Assembly: GCA_052148155.1 (NCBI GenBank)
Contig: JBKQIY010000233.1
Coordinates: forward strand, 21,205 to 85,204
Source: JBBQER01 sp052148155
Lineage (GTDB): Bacteria > Actinomycetota > Acidimicrobiia > IMCC26256 > PALSA-610
Length of the DNA stretch: 64,000 nt
Reading direction: 5' to 3'
Shown: piece by piece, positions 8,813-17,191 of the stretch
Position numbering within the stretch: position 1 is the first letter of the stretch
How the letters are laid out: each line of letters starts with the position of its first letter
Notes under the pieces: generated by a model
Told to the model about the DNA's origin: nothing
Seen by the model: only the letters and a program-made list of their open reading frames with translations
Databases searched by the model: none
Position numbers and translations under genes: made by a program

Positions 8813-9321
8813 CGCTACTCCTGGTTCTGTTCTCTTCCTAGTTGTGATGTGAAGCGCGCCGCGCCGTCGGTCGATCTGACTGTACGTTGGCGCGGTCTTG
8901 CCCCGCAAGATCGCGTCCGGTGTGTGATTGACGCATTCGCAGTATCTCAAGAGCCTTGTCCGCGTGCGAGTGCATCTATATCTCGCTGTGCATGTTCGCA
9001 GTGAGCGAACGATCAGTCGTCGATGACGAACGTCGGCCGCTTCTTGAGTAGGTTCGAACGCCGCTTGACACTGAACGTCTCGGCAACGGCGCGATCGACA
9101 AAGCAGCGGGATACTCGAAGTTGTGTCTCTCCGCGAGCTGGAACTGTGTGGCGACGGTGTCGGCACTGATCCCGATCCGCCGCGCACGAACCGTACCGAA
9201 GTCGATCTTCGGGTGACGGTACTGACAACTCTTACTGGTACAGCCATCGGTCATTGCCGCCGGGCAGAAGCAAGCACCACTGTTCTGTCGTGACGAAGTG
9301 TCGGGGGTGAGGTCCTTGGCG
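8813..9321. other. Stretch without a convincing gene; ipdA promoter side
   Basis: No supported gene. Near ipdA there is an inverted repeat TCTTGC-CCC-GCAAGA (8896-8910) and a shorter CAAG-AGC-CTTG (8948-8958); either could be a repressor site, but spacing does not match the KstR2 consensus. Around 9013-9250 the minus strand has an open frame with sensible-looking text (residues such as TVATQFQLAERHNFEYPAA) that then breaks, so an eroded gene fragment is possible. I could not assign it to a family. Confidence 0.4.
8896..8910. promoter_or_regulatory. Inverted repeat upstream of ipdA
   Basis: Six-base arms TCTTGC and GCAAGA separated by CCC, about 85 bases upstream of the ipdA GTG. The arms resemble half sites of the KstR2 box (CAAGNNCTTG) but in the opposite order and with a three-base spacer, so identity is unsure. 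Confidence 0.3.
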
Positions 9322-11364
9322 TTACGGGCCGGCCGGAGTGGTCTGGTAAGTGAACGGCGCTGGCTGGTCGCCGGTTCCGATTGGGTCGGTGCCGGCGACG
9401 TTGACCGTGCCCGTTCCTGCGGGCGCGATGACCACTTCGGTTGTTGGGCTGGCCGAGACGACTTGGGCGGTCGCGGTGCCGAATGTGATGGTGGTTCGTT
9501 CGAGACCGACGCCGTGCAGTGTGACGCGCGTGCCGGCATGGCCGGTGTTCGGTGTCATGGTGGCGATTTGGGGGCAGGCCAAGCCGGATGCGATGGGCAC
9601 ACCGAAACCGGTCGCGAGGTCGAAGCCCGGCGCGGTTCTGAACGTGCCGGCGTGGGTGCGGGTCAGATCGTTGCTGCCTGGTGTCTCGACGGCGAAGGTT
9701 GTCCAGTTGATCCCGGTGTTCACATCGACGACCGCAGTGCCGTACGTGTGTTTGGAGATCAGTGCGGCCACCTTGGCCGCGAAGTCGCCGAGACTTCCGG
9801 CATCGCAGCCTTGATCGATGTCGGCTGTGATGCCAGCCATCTTGGGCGCCGCGATGCTGGTCCCGCCGACCGCGGTCCAGCCACCTAGGAAGTAGAAGGT
9901 TTCCCCGACGCCGGCATTGGCTGAGATGTCGGGTACCTCCCGACAGGTCGAGCAGGTCGCGTCGGCTGCGAGCGGCTGCCAGCTTGGCCGTTGGAAATGG
10001 TCTGACAGGCCGCCGCCTCCTGCGCCGCCGCCGTTTCCTGCGCAGGAGTCGCCCGTTTCGCCTTCGCAGTCGTTCCAGACAGGTTCAACGCCGAGATTTT
10101 CCAACGCAGTGCCGCCGACGCCGGTTACGAGCGGATCGTCAGCTGGGTTATCGACCTGGAGCATTTCGCCGTGCGCAGTTTTGACGCCTTGGTAGCAGTC
10201 TTCGGATCCGGAGTCTCCCGTCGCGGCGAAGACGGTCTGACCCTGCGCGGCTGCTTGTTGAAACAGTCCGTGGAGCGCATCGAGGCTCGCATCCGTGAGT
10301 TCAGCCTCGCATATCCCCCAACTGGTGGACACGACCTGCGCGCGGTCGTCCTGAACGATTTGATTGTACGCGTCGTATACACCGACGGCAGTATTCGGTG
10401 CCTCGTAGGACACGATCGACGCGCCGGGTGCTTGCGTCGCTGCTTCCTGGATGTCGATCTCAGCTTCGAGCGATCCGCCGAGTCCTACGGACGCGCCGCC
10501 GTCGACCTTTTTGACGGTGACAGCGTTGTGAAGACCGAAACACGAGAAATATTGGTTTGTATCCGCCGCGCGGCTCTGCGCGAGTTCGAACACGGCGATC
10601 GTTTTGCCATTGCCGGTGAGGCCGTCGGCCCACAGGTCATTGACGTGGTAGGAGCGGCCGACCTGATCGGGAGTCCAATAGCTTTCGTCAGCGAAGCTGG
10701 TCGCTTGGGGACACGCGGTAACGGCCGCAGGTGACACCGGCCGGTCTGTCGGGTGTGGCCTGAGGGTGGTATGTGGTGTGCGGTCGAGCGCGTGACCGAA
10801 GCGGACCGTGTCCGACAGGCCGACGACGGTCGCGATGTCGTCGGCGACGGTCCGCGGCACCGTGGGCGCGGCCGAGGCTAAATATCCGGTCACGGCGCGA
10901 GACAACCGGTAGCGGGAAAATGTCACCCCAAAGGCTTGGGCCACTGCTTGCGCGTCGCCGGTCGCGTGGACTGCCATTCCTCGCAGGCTCGTCTCGCTCA
11001 GACCTTGCGTATGCAGCCAAGAGGTCACGCGTTCAACTTGCGCGCGATTCGGCCCAAACTCGCGGGTGAATTCGCCTGGCGTGAGCCAATGCTGGTAGCG
11101 GCGCGACGTCGGGTCGGCGAGATCGTCCAGCAGGGCGGACAGCTGACGGGAATGTGACGGCCGAAGCACGACGTCAATCGTGAGTTGCTGTTCTGACGGC
11201 AGCGGGCCGAGCCGTGTCGCGTCGGCCGGAACTTGGGGTACGAGTATCGCGAGTCGGACCGGCGACACAGAAGCCGGCGCGGCGCTAGACGCGTCAACAC
11301 TGCCCGCCAACATGGCAACGATGGCGAGCGCAGCGGCGACCGCGACCGCGACCGACGCTCTCAT
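9322..11364 (-). CDS. Secreted S53 (sedolisin/kumamolisin) acid peptidase with TIG domain
   Basis: A 680-residue serine-carboxyl peptidase. The N-terminus (MRASVAVAVAAALAIVAMLA) is a signal peptide; residues about 50-190 are the inhibitory pro-domain, with the family text YQHWLTPGEFTREFGP. The catalytic domain has Glu300 and Asp304 (SLEAEIDIQEA), the oxyanion Asp384 (ATGDSGSEDC) and nucleophile Ser503 (VGGTSIAAPKMAG), the complete sedolisin set. The C-terminal 85 residues (TMTPNTGHAGTRVTLHGVGL) form an IPT/TIG immunoglobulin-like domain, which is an unusual tail for the family. Start ATG 11364 is preceded by GGGGAT. Expected to act outside the cell, at low pH. Stands alone, divergent from the repeat-protein gene. 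Confidence 0.92.
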   Translation of the reverse strand: MRASVAVAVAAALAIVAMLAGSVDASSAAPASVSPVRLAILVPQVPADATRLGPLPSEQQLTIDVVLRPSHSRQLSALLDDLADPTSRRYQHWLTPGEFTREFGPNRAQVERVTSWLHTQGLSETSLRGMAVHATGDAQAVAQAFGVTFSRYRLSRAVTGYLASAAPTVPRTVADDIATVVGLSDTVRFGHALDRTPHTTLRPHPTDRPVSPAAVTACPQATSFADESYWTPDQVGRSYHVNDLWADGLTGNGKTIAVFELAQSRAADTNQYFSCFGLHNAVTVKKVDGGASVGLGGSLEAEIDIQEAATQAPGASIVSYEAPNTAVGVYDAYNQIVQDDRAQVVSTSWGICEAELTDASLDALHGLFQQAAAQGQTVFAATGDSGSEDCYQGVKTAHGEMLQVDNPADDPLVTGVGGTALENLGVEPVWNDCEGETGDSCAGNGGGAGGGGLSDHFQRPSWQPLAADATCSTCREVPDISANAGVGETFYFLGGWTAVGGTSIAAPKMAGITADIDQGCDAGSLGDFAAKVAALISKHTYGTAVVDVNTGINWTTFAVETPGSNDLTRTHAGTFRTAPGFDLATGFGVPIASGLACPQIATMTPNTGHAGTRVTLHGVGLERTTITFGTATAQVVSASPTTEVVIAPAGTGTVNVAGTDPIGTGDQPAPFTYQTTPAGP

Positions 11365-11710
11365 CGGATCCCCGCGACCGTCGTTCGGAACGGTCCCGGA
11401 TGAGTTCGGCCTTCTAGTGAGCGCGACGTCATCACCTTCGCATTGTTTCACGCCGGACTCCGTGACGGGCACCGAGACGCGAACCGACTTCTCCCAGGCC
11501 ACCGCCCACGTCGTCCGGATGCGACAGCGGCGCGATCGCGCGATGGTTGGACGGCATCGTCGTCTCAGAGTGGTGCGCGGCAACCTTCGGGTCTCACCCG
11601 GTTCGAATTTTGGCTCGCCAGGTAGGCTGCGCGTGCTCGTCGTTCGGTATTTCGGCTCGGAACGTTGGGGAAATGGCGCGACGACGCCATGAGATCTTGA
11701 GGTGAGACGG
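11365..11710. other. Divergent promoter region between two secreted-protein genes
   Basis: No gene seen. It must hold the promoters of both the sedolisin (minus) and the repeat protein (plus). A 6-bp inverted repeat GACCGT/ACGGTC with an 8-base spacer lies at 11376-11395, only a dozen bases before the peptidase start. A GAGGTGAG ribosome site at 11699-11706 serves the plus-strand gene. Confidence 0.4.
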
Positions 11711-14035
11711 GTGCGGCGACCGGCGAGACGTGTGCTGGTGGCGCTGACGGCGGCATCGATGTCGGTCGCCCTGGGCCCGTGGTCGTCGGTTGCCGCCCAG
11801 GCGATGGCGCAGTCACACGTCGTGGCCAGTGCGTCGGCGGACCTTGGGTGGGTGCTCCTTCATGCTCGTTCGCCTCTCGCGTTGTCGCAGGATGCGCTGA
11901 CGTCGGTTTCGTGTGCGAGTTCCGTCAGTTGCGTCGGGGTTGGCAGTGGTTACAACACCGCGCTCGCCGAAGTATGGGACGGCGCCGATTGGTCGATCGT
12001 CCCGACACCGATACCAGCAGGGCGCGTCCTCCAGAGCATTTCCTGTACGACCTCGACATCCTGCATGGCTGTGGGAGGTGTCACGATCGATCCGTTCAGC
12101 GGCGCGTCACGCACACTCGCTGAACGCTGGAACGGCGCGACCTGGTCGATCGTACCGACCCCGAATGTCGCGCATGCGCCCGTAACAACGTTGGCGAGCG
12201 TGGCTTGCACTTCCGCGGCGAGCTGTATCGCGGTCGGCGACGCGGGAAACGAGACGACGACCAAGGCGCTTATCGAGCGATGGAACGGAACGATCTGGTC
12301 GGTCGTACCGAGCGCCGAGTTTTTCCGATCCGTCGCCGTCAGTCTCTCCGCGGTCAGCTGTCCCGCACCCAACGATTGTGTGGCGATCGGTGATGCATCG
12401 ACCCAGAGCACGACGATTTCGATCAGCGAACGGTGGAACGGGACGGCGTGGTCGATCATGTCGATCCCGACACCTTCGGGGCCCCTGGCTGCCATCATCG
12501 CGGCAGTCTCCTGCGCGACGAGTACCAGTTGCCTAGCCGTCGGCACATCGATCAGTGCATCGTTCGTCGAGAGCGCGTTTGCCGATCGATGGAACGGCAT
12601 CTCATGGTCCAGTGTCGCCGGCCCGACGGTCACGGGCGCGCAAAGTGATGCGCTGTCGCAAGTCGAATGCAAGTCCGCCACGAGTTGCGTCGCGGTCGGC
12701 GACTCGGGATCCGGTCCACTCACCCCGGCCGGGGCCGAGACGCCGCTCATCGCACGTTGGAACGGCACCCGATGGTTGAACGTGCCGAGCGCAACTCCAG
12801 CAGGAGCGAAGCTCGCCGCGCTCGTCGGCATCTCCTGTTCGAGCATCGGCCGTTGTGCTGCGGTCGGGACCTTCGCCAATCCGACGTCGGGGGGCGACGA
12901 CCCTCTCGCCGAACGCTGGGACGGCACCATCTGGTCGGTCGTGCCGGCCGCGACCCGACCTGGCCCTCGGATCGCGATCCTTTCCGGCGTGTCATGCGTC
13001 GCGACCGACAGCTGCCTAGCCGTCGGCGAATCGCCTTCCGGCGCACTTTCAGAACGGTGGAACGGAACGAGCTGGTCGATCGTGCCTTCCGCAGCGACGA
13101 CGGCCGGCCAGTTCGGATCGCTGACCGCTATCTCGTGCGCGAGCAGCGCTGCGTGTTATGCCGTCGGAGACGACTCCGGCGCGAACGGTTCCGTGCCGCT
13201 AGCGGAACGCTGGAACGGCACCACCTGGTCCGTCACCCCGATCCCCAAGCCGACAACAGGAGCCGACAGCCTCTTGGCGAGCGTCTCATGCTCCGACGCG
13301 GCCGATTGCATGGCAGTAGGAAGCACGCTCAAGCTCAGTATCACGACGATTGACATCAGCCCGCTGATCGAACATTGGGATGGCGTTCACTGGTCCATCC
13401 TCGCCGGCGCTGTCCCCGGTGGCGCGCACGAGCCCACGCTGTCTGGAGTGTCGTGTCCTTCGGCGGACGACTGCGAGGCAGTCGGCTCCTACCTCGGCAA
13501 CGATGGCCCCAGCGCGCTCATCGAACACTGGAACGGAACGAGCTGGTCGGACAGCACAAGCCCTAAGCCGGCCGGCACCCTCGGAGCGCAGCTTTCAGCC
13601 GTGTCATGTCCGACCGTCGGAAACTGCACCGCGGTCGGAACGACCGACGCGTTCGAGGGGCAACACACCATCGTCGAGCATTCTGTTGCCGATACCTGGT
13701 CGATTGTCGCGAGCCCCGACGCGGCCGGACAAGACTCCAACCTGCTCACCGGCGTGTCGTGCGCGAGCCCGAACGACTGCACCGCGATCGGCATCTCGCA
13801 AAACGCCGCGAGCGGCGGTGTCACGTTCGTCGGCGGCTCGGAACTCGGCAACGTCCTCACCGAGCATTGGAACGGCATCCGCTGGACGGTCCTGCCGAAT
13901 CCGGCCGTCCCCAACGCCACCAATGTCATCCTGAACGCGGTATCGAGCCCGCCGGACAACTCGTGCATTGCCGTGGGATTCCTCATCCAACCTGGTACCG
14001 GAATCGAACAAGCACTCGCCGAAAAACTCAACTGA
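11711..14035 (+). CDS. Secreted protein made of 14 tandem Cys-pair/Trp repeats
   Basis: A 774-residue exported protein with N-terminal signal (ARRVLVALTAASMSVALGP) followed by fourteen repeats of about 50-60 residues. Each unit reads roughly LxxVSCxSxxxCxAVGD, a variable stretch, then LxERWNGTxWSIVPxPxPxG. Two Cys per unit sit nine residues apart and probably pair; the final unit is truncated after LAEKLN and lacks the first Cys. The pattern suggests a beta-propeller or beta-solenoid built from WD/Kelch-like blades, but this is inference. Similar repeat proteins are known as hypothetical secreted proteins in actinobacteria; the function is unknown. GTG 11711 is chosen because GAGGTGAG precedes it at proper distance; an in-frame GTG three codons earlier is the alternative. 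Confidence 0.85.
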   Translation: MRRPARRVLVALTAASMSVALGPWSSVAAQAMAQSHVVASASADLGWVLLHARSPLALSQDALTSVSCASSVSCVGVGSGYNTALAEVWDGADWSIVPTPIPAGRVLQSISCTTSTSCMAVGGVTIDPFSGASRTLAERWNGATWSIVPTPNVAHAPVTTLASVACTSAASCIAVGDAGNETTTKALIERWNGTIWSVVPSAEFFRSVAVSLSAVSCPAPNDCVAIGDASTQSTTISISERWNGTAWSIMSIPTPSGPLAAIIAAVSCATSTSCLAVGTSISASFVESAFADRWNGISWSSVAGPTVTGAQSDALSQVECKSATSCVAVGDSGSGPLTPAGAETPLIARWNGTRWLNVPSATPAGAKLAALVGISCSSIGRCAAVGTFANPTSGGDDPLAERWDGTIWSVVPAATRPGPRIAILSGVSCVATDSCLAVGESPSGALSERWNGTSWSIVPSAATTAGQFGSLTAISCASSAACYAVGDDSGANGSVPLAERWNGTTWSVTPIPKPTTGADSLLASVSCSDAADCMAVGSTLKLSITTIDISPLIEHWDGVHWSILAGAVPGGAHEPTLSGVSCPSADDCEAVGSYLGNDGPSALIEHWNGTSWSDSTSPKPAGTLGAQLSAVSCPTVGNCTAVGTTDAFEGQHTIVEHSVADTWSIVASPDAAGQDSNLLTGVSCASPNDCTAIGISQNAASGGVTFVGGSELGNVLTEHWNGIRWTVLPNPAVPNATNVILNAVSSPPDNSCIAVGFLIQPGTGIEQALAEKLN

Positions 14036-14526
14036 ATCCCGCGCGGTCGGGCAGATGTGCCACTGCGATGCGCGGGTGACCGCAAGGGCGCTCAGCGCCG
14101 ACGGGTCGAGGATGACTCATACGCAGTGTTGAACGCGGTCGAGGTACTGCGCCGTGCGCATGCCGCGGCCCGAATCGCGAGACAGCCGCGACGCAGTCGC
14201 GAATTCGGTCCTCGCCCACGGGGCCGGTCGAACAGGCCGGAGCCGATGCTTGCGCGGCGTCGACGCATCCGATCACACCACGCGCATCAGTCACACCAGC
14301 CCATCGAGTGACTCTCGCAACGGGAGGTCGGTCGGCATGTACGACCCATGCGATGAAATCGAGGTTGGGCGATGGTGTGTGGAGCCCGGTCGCTGAATAT
14401 TCGGCCGGACCGGTGCGGTAGAATTTTTCTGTCTTCGGCGAACGTATGCGTCGCGCTGTCGTGGTGCGGATGTTGGTCGGCCGTTCCCCGAAGGTCGGGG
14501 TCGCGTTGTGCGACGTGGGAGGGGCG
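14036..14526. other. Gene-free stretch upstream of the FnIII/lysozyme-like gene
   Basis: No supported coding sequence on either strand. The end of the stretch is locally AT-rich (about 14394-14430) in an otherwise very GC-rich window, which suggests the promoter for the downstream gene. Confidence 0.4.
14419..14424 (+). promoter_or_regulatory. Possible -10 element TAGAAT
   Basis: TAGAAT followed by a T-run lies about 100 bases upstream of the start of the FnIII/lysozyme-like gene. No clear -35 box is seen. Confidence 0.3.
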
Positions 14527-15978
14527 ATGGCACGGAACGATCGCGCCGCTCGCAGTGCGCGGCGAGTCGGGCGGACTTTGGCTGTCGCTGTCATGGCTGG
14601 GTTCGTCGCAGTTGCCGGTCCGGCGGCGGTGTCGGAGGAGGGACGGAATGAAAGCGCCGCCCCGGCCGCGGTGCCGGGTACACCGAGCGCGCCTCGGTTG
14701 CCGGTCGCGGCGCCCGCGAACGGTGAAGCGCGCGTCAGTTGGGTGGCGCCGTCGAGCAGTGGGGCTTCGGCGATTACGAGCTACGTCGTGACGCCGTACC
14801 GAGACGACGTTGCCGGCCGGCCGATGGTGTTTCGGTCACGTTCGACCCGCCAGATCGTGTCCGGTCTGATGAACGGCAAGATCTACTCGTTCGCGGTCGC
14901 GGCGCGTAGCGGCTCGGGGACGAGTCCGAGCTCAACACTGACTGCACCGATCACCGTCGGTGCGCCGACCGCGCCATCGAGGGTCACGGTAGGTCCCGGT
15001 GACGGTCGGGCCGAGGTGTCCTGGGCGGCGCCCAGTTCAAACAACGGATCGGCGATCACGGCCTACCTGGTCACCTCCTATTTGAACGGTGTCGCACAAA
15101 CGCGCCTGACGTTCGAGTCCGCGGCCGACAGTCAGACGGTCGGCGGGCTGGTCGGCGGCAAGCGGTACACCTTCCGGGTCGCGGCCCGCAACGCCCGAGG
15201 TGCGGGCCTCGCCTCCGCACCATCGAAGACGTTCGTCGTGAACGCGGTGCCCGACTCGCCACCGCCGGCCCGCGGATACTTCTCCACACTTCCGCCCGGA
15301 TCTGCGCTGCCGTCCGACGCGGCCTGCGCGGCTCGTGTCAACGTCTCGTCGTGGGAGCCACGCTCCGACAATGACGTCGCGAATCACACGGTGGCAGCGC
15401 AACCCAACACGCTGGGCAACTTCAGCCAGTGGAACGCGACGTGGAACTCGACCTACAAGCCGCGCATCACCGGCAACTACACCGGCACGACCGACGACAT
15501 CATCCAATGGGCCGCATGCAAATGGGGCTGGTCCGACAACCTGGTACGAGCCCAAGCGGTGGTTGAGTCCAACTGGTATCAGTCGAACGTCAGCGATTTC
15601 GTGGCACGCTCCAGCGGCCACTGCACCTTCGACTATGCGGGCGATCCGTGCCCAACATCGTTCGGGATCATCCAGGTGAAGTGGTATTACCACCCGGCCG
15701 TCAGCTCTTCGTCGTCGCCGCAGTCGAGCTACCCGCAGATCAAAACGTCGACCGCGTTCAATCTCGATCTCGAGCTCGCCGAACTTCGGGGCTGCTACGA
15801 CGGCATGAGCACCTACCTCGGCAATACCCGCGGCGACCTCTGGGGCTGCATCGGCTACTGGTACTCAGGCGCATGGCATTCACCCGGCGGCGACACCTAC
15901 GTCGCCCAGGTGAAGTCCGAACTGGCGACCAAGCTGTGGCTCACCTGGCCCGACCAAAGCGGAAATCCCACGCCGTAA
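14527..15978 (+). CDS. Secreted protein: two fibronectin-III domains plus lysozyme-like domain
   Basis: A 483-residue exported protein. Residues 1-36 form a signal peptide (RRVGRTLAVAVMAGFVAVAG). Two FnIII domains follow (about 45-140 and 145-240; paired text EARVSWVAPSSSG and RAEVSWAAPSSNNG). The C-terminal part (about 250-483) resembles a soluble lytic transglycosylase/lysozyme-like fold, with the probable catalytic Glu347 in AQAVVESNWYQSN and several Cys that may form disulfides. The expected role is cleavage of peptidoglycan or another envelope glycan, with FnIII domains as spacers. ATG 14527 is favoured by GGGAGGGGCG just before it over earlier in-frame starts. No neighbouring gene in operon. 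Confidence 0.82.
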   Translation: MARNDRAARSARRVGRTLAVAVMAGFVAVAGPAAVSEEGRNESAAPAAVPGTPSAPRLPVAAPANGEARVSWVAPSSSGASAITSYVVTPYRDDVAGRPMVFRSRSTRQIVSGLMNGKIYSFAVAARSGSGTSPSSTLTAPITVGAPTAPSRVTVGPGDGRAEVSWAAPSSNNGSAITAYLVTSYLNGVAQTRLTFESAADSQTVGGLVGGKRYTFRVAARNARGAGLASAPSKTFVVNAVPDSPPPARGYFSTLPPGSALPSDAACAARVNVSSWEPRSDNDVANHTVAAQPNTLGNFSQWNATWNSTYKPRITGNYTGTTDDIIQWAACKWGWSDNLVRAQAVVESNWYQSNVSDFVARSSGHCTFDYAGDPCPTSFGIIQVKWYYHPAVSSSSSPQSSYPQIKTSTAFNLDLELAELRGCYDGMSTYLGNTRGDLWGCIGYWYSGAWHSPGGDTYVAQVKSELATKLWLTWPDQSGNPTP

Positions 15979-16164
15979 CCCGCTGCACAACGCCGCCGCG
16001 TCGAACGCCGAAACCAACGCGCCGCGCAACATTCGACAACCCGAGATGTCCGCATGGCCGTCTTCGGCCGAGACCGCTCGGCTGTCGTCCGAGTCCGGTC
16101 GTCACCGCGGCACGCGGGCGAGCTCGACATTGGGACGGGCGCCAACCAAAGAGAACGACGTGCG

Positions 16165-16629
16165 CTATTTGGGGTCGTCGTCGCCCGCGCTGTCGGCAGC
16201 CACGGGGATGCGTTCGTTGTCGCGTGTGTCCTCCGGGGGAACCAGCGAAAGCACTGCCGGATCGCCGTAGGCCCGACCGATGGTCGGGAGGTTGGCGACG
16301 GTCGGCCGTGACGAGTAGTCCACCCGAGGTGGGCGACGGGCACGCGTTCGACGGCTCGCTCGGACCGCCGGGCTGGGTGGGCGTCGCCGGCGTGCGCTGG
16401 TGGCGGGTGGCTCCGACAGGATTCGAATGTGGTCAGTCGAGCCGCTCAGCGCGTGCAGCGGAGGCTCGGCCGGAAGCTGCGGATGTTCCGCGAACCCGCG
16501 CAGCGTGTCGAGCGCACGTCGGTACTCCAGAATCGGATTGCGTGCCCGCGGTCGGACACGAAAGAACGTCATCAGTCCGATAATCAACGCCGCAGCGACG
16601 CCGACGGCGAGCGACCCGATCATGACCAC
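16165..16629 (-). CDS. Small single-pass membrane protein
   Basis: A protein of about 154 residues with one N-terminal transmembrane helix (MIGSLAVGVAAALIIGLMTF) followed by a basic, proline- and arginine-rich cytoplasmic tail ending in an acidic stretch (DSAGDDDPK). A frame continuing several hundred bases further upstream has no sensible composition, so I start at GTG 16629, eight bases after AGAGG; ATG 16623 is equally possible. No family recognised. Convergent with the FnIII gene. The tail text REYRRALDTL-like (ILEYRRALDTLRGFAE) looks like a genuine helix. Confidence 0.6.
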   Translation of the reverse strand: MVMIGSLAVGVAAALIIGLMTFFRVRPRARNPILEYRRALDTLRGFAEHPQLPAEPPLHALSGSTDHIRILSEPPATSARRRRPPSPAVRASRRTRARRPPRVDYSSRPTVANLPTIGRAYGDPAVLSLVPPEDTRDNERIPVAADSAGDDDPK

Positions 16630-17191
16630 GATGACATCCTCTTCCGAGGCGCGATGGTCGACGAACCATACCTTTCGTCGTCGACGCGCGCACGTCGCGT
16701 CTCGTCTTTTCGCGCCGATCTGCGTTTCGCGGCATCGGGCTGCGCGCGTTGAGCGTCCTGCGCGCCTTCGTCGGTGGGCCTGCTTCGGTTTCGAAGCGTG
16801 CTCGACCTGGGTGGGGCAGCGCGACTTCGGCGCAGTCGCCGACGAAGAAGCAACTCGTCGGGCGGTACAAACACGTTCGACGGGCTCGCCCACGTGGCGG
16901 ACGCCGGCCAGGAATTGTTCCCGGATCGCGCTGTGATGAGCGCCGATTCCGAACCCGCGCCCACTTCGGCGACCCGGCAGCAAGCGCGGCCGATCTCGCG
17001 ACGCCGACTGACACACCTCCCGGACCTGGACAATCCTGAAGCGACCCAGCAACGCGAATACATGCCGACCGATTCGTGTCGGTCGGATCCGCTGATCGAG
17101 CGTCACATGGAGCGCCTGACTATCAGTCCCAACCTCCAGACTGCTGGCAGTTACGTGCTCGGTGACGTCGGTCGCGCCATGATGTCCGGCC
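16630..17191. other. Gene-free stretch before the SNF2 helicase
   Basis: Open frames exist on both strands, as everywhere at this GC content, but none has recognisable protein text or a good ribosome site. It separates the small membrane protein (minus) from the helicase (plus) and should hold both promoters. Confidence 0.35.

Noticed and set aside
8948..8958. CAAG-AGC-CTTG near ipdA as a KstR2 operator
   Set aside because: The KstR2 box has a two-base spacer and conserved outer A and T; here the spacer is three bases and the outer bases do not fit.
9013..9228. A short minus-strand open frame as a real gene
   Set aside because: Text looks partly protein-like but it breaks into another frame, has no ribosome site and no family; noted only as a possible fragment.
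11711..14035. The regular repeats as a CRISPR array or DNA-level tandem repeat
   Set aside because: The repeats are conserved at protein level only, DNA identity between units is modest, and one uninterrupted reading frame covers them.
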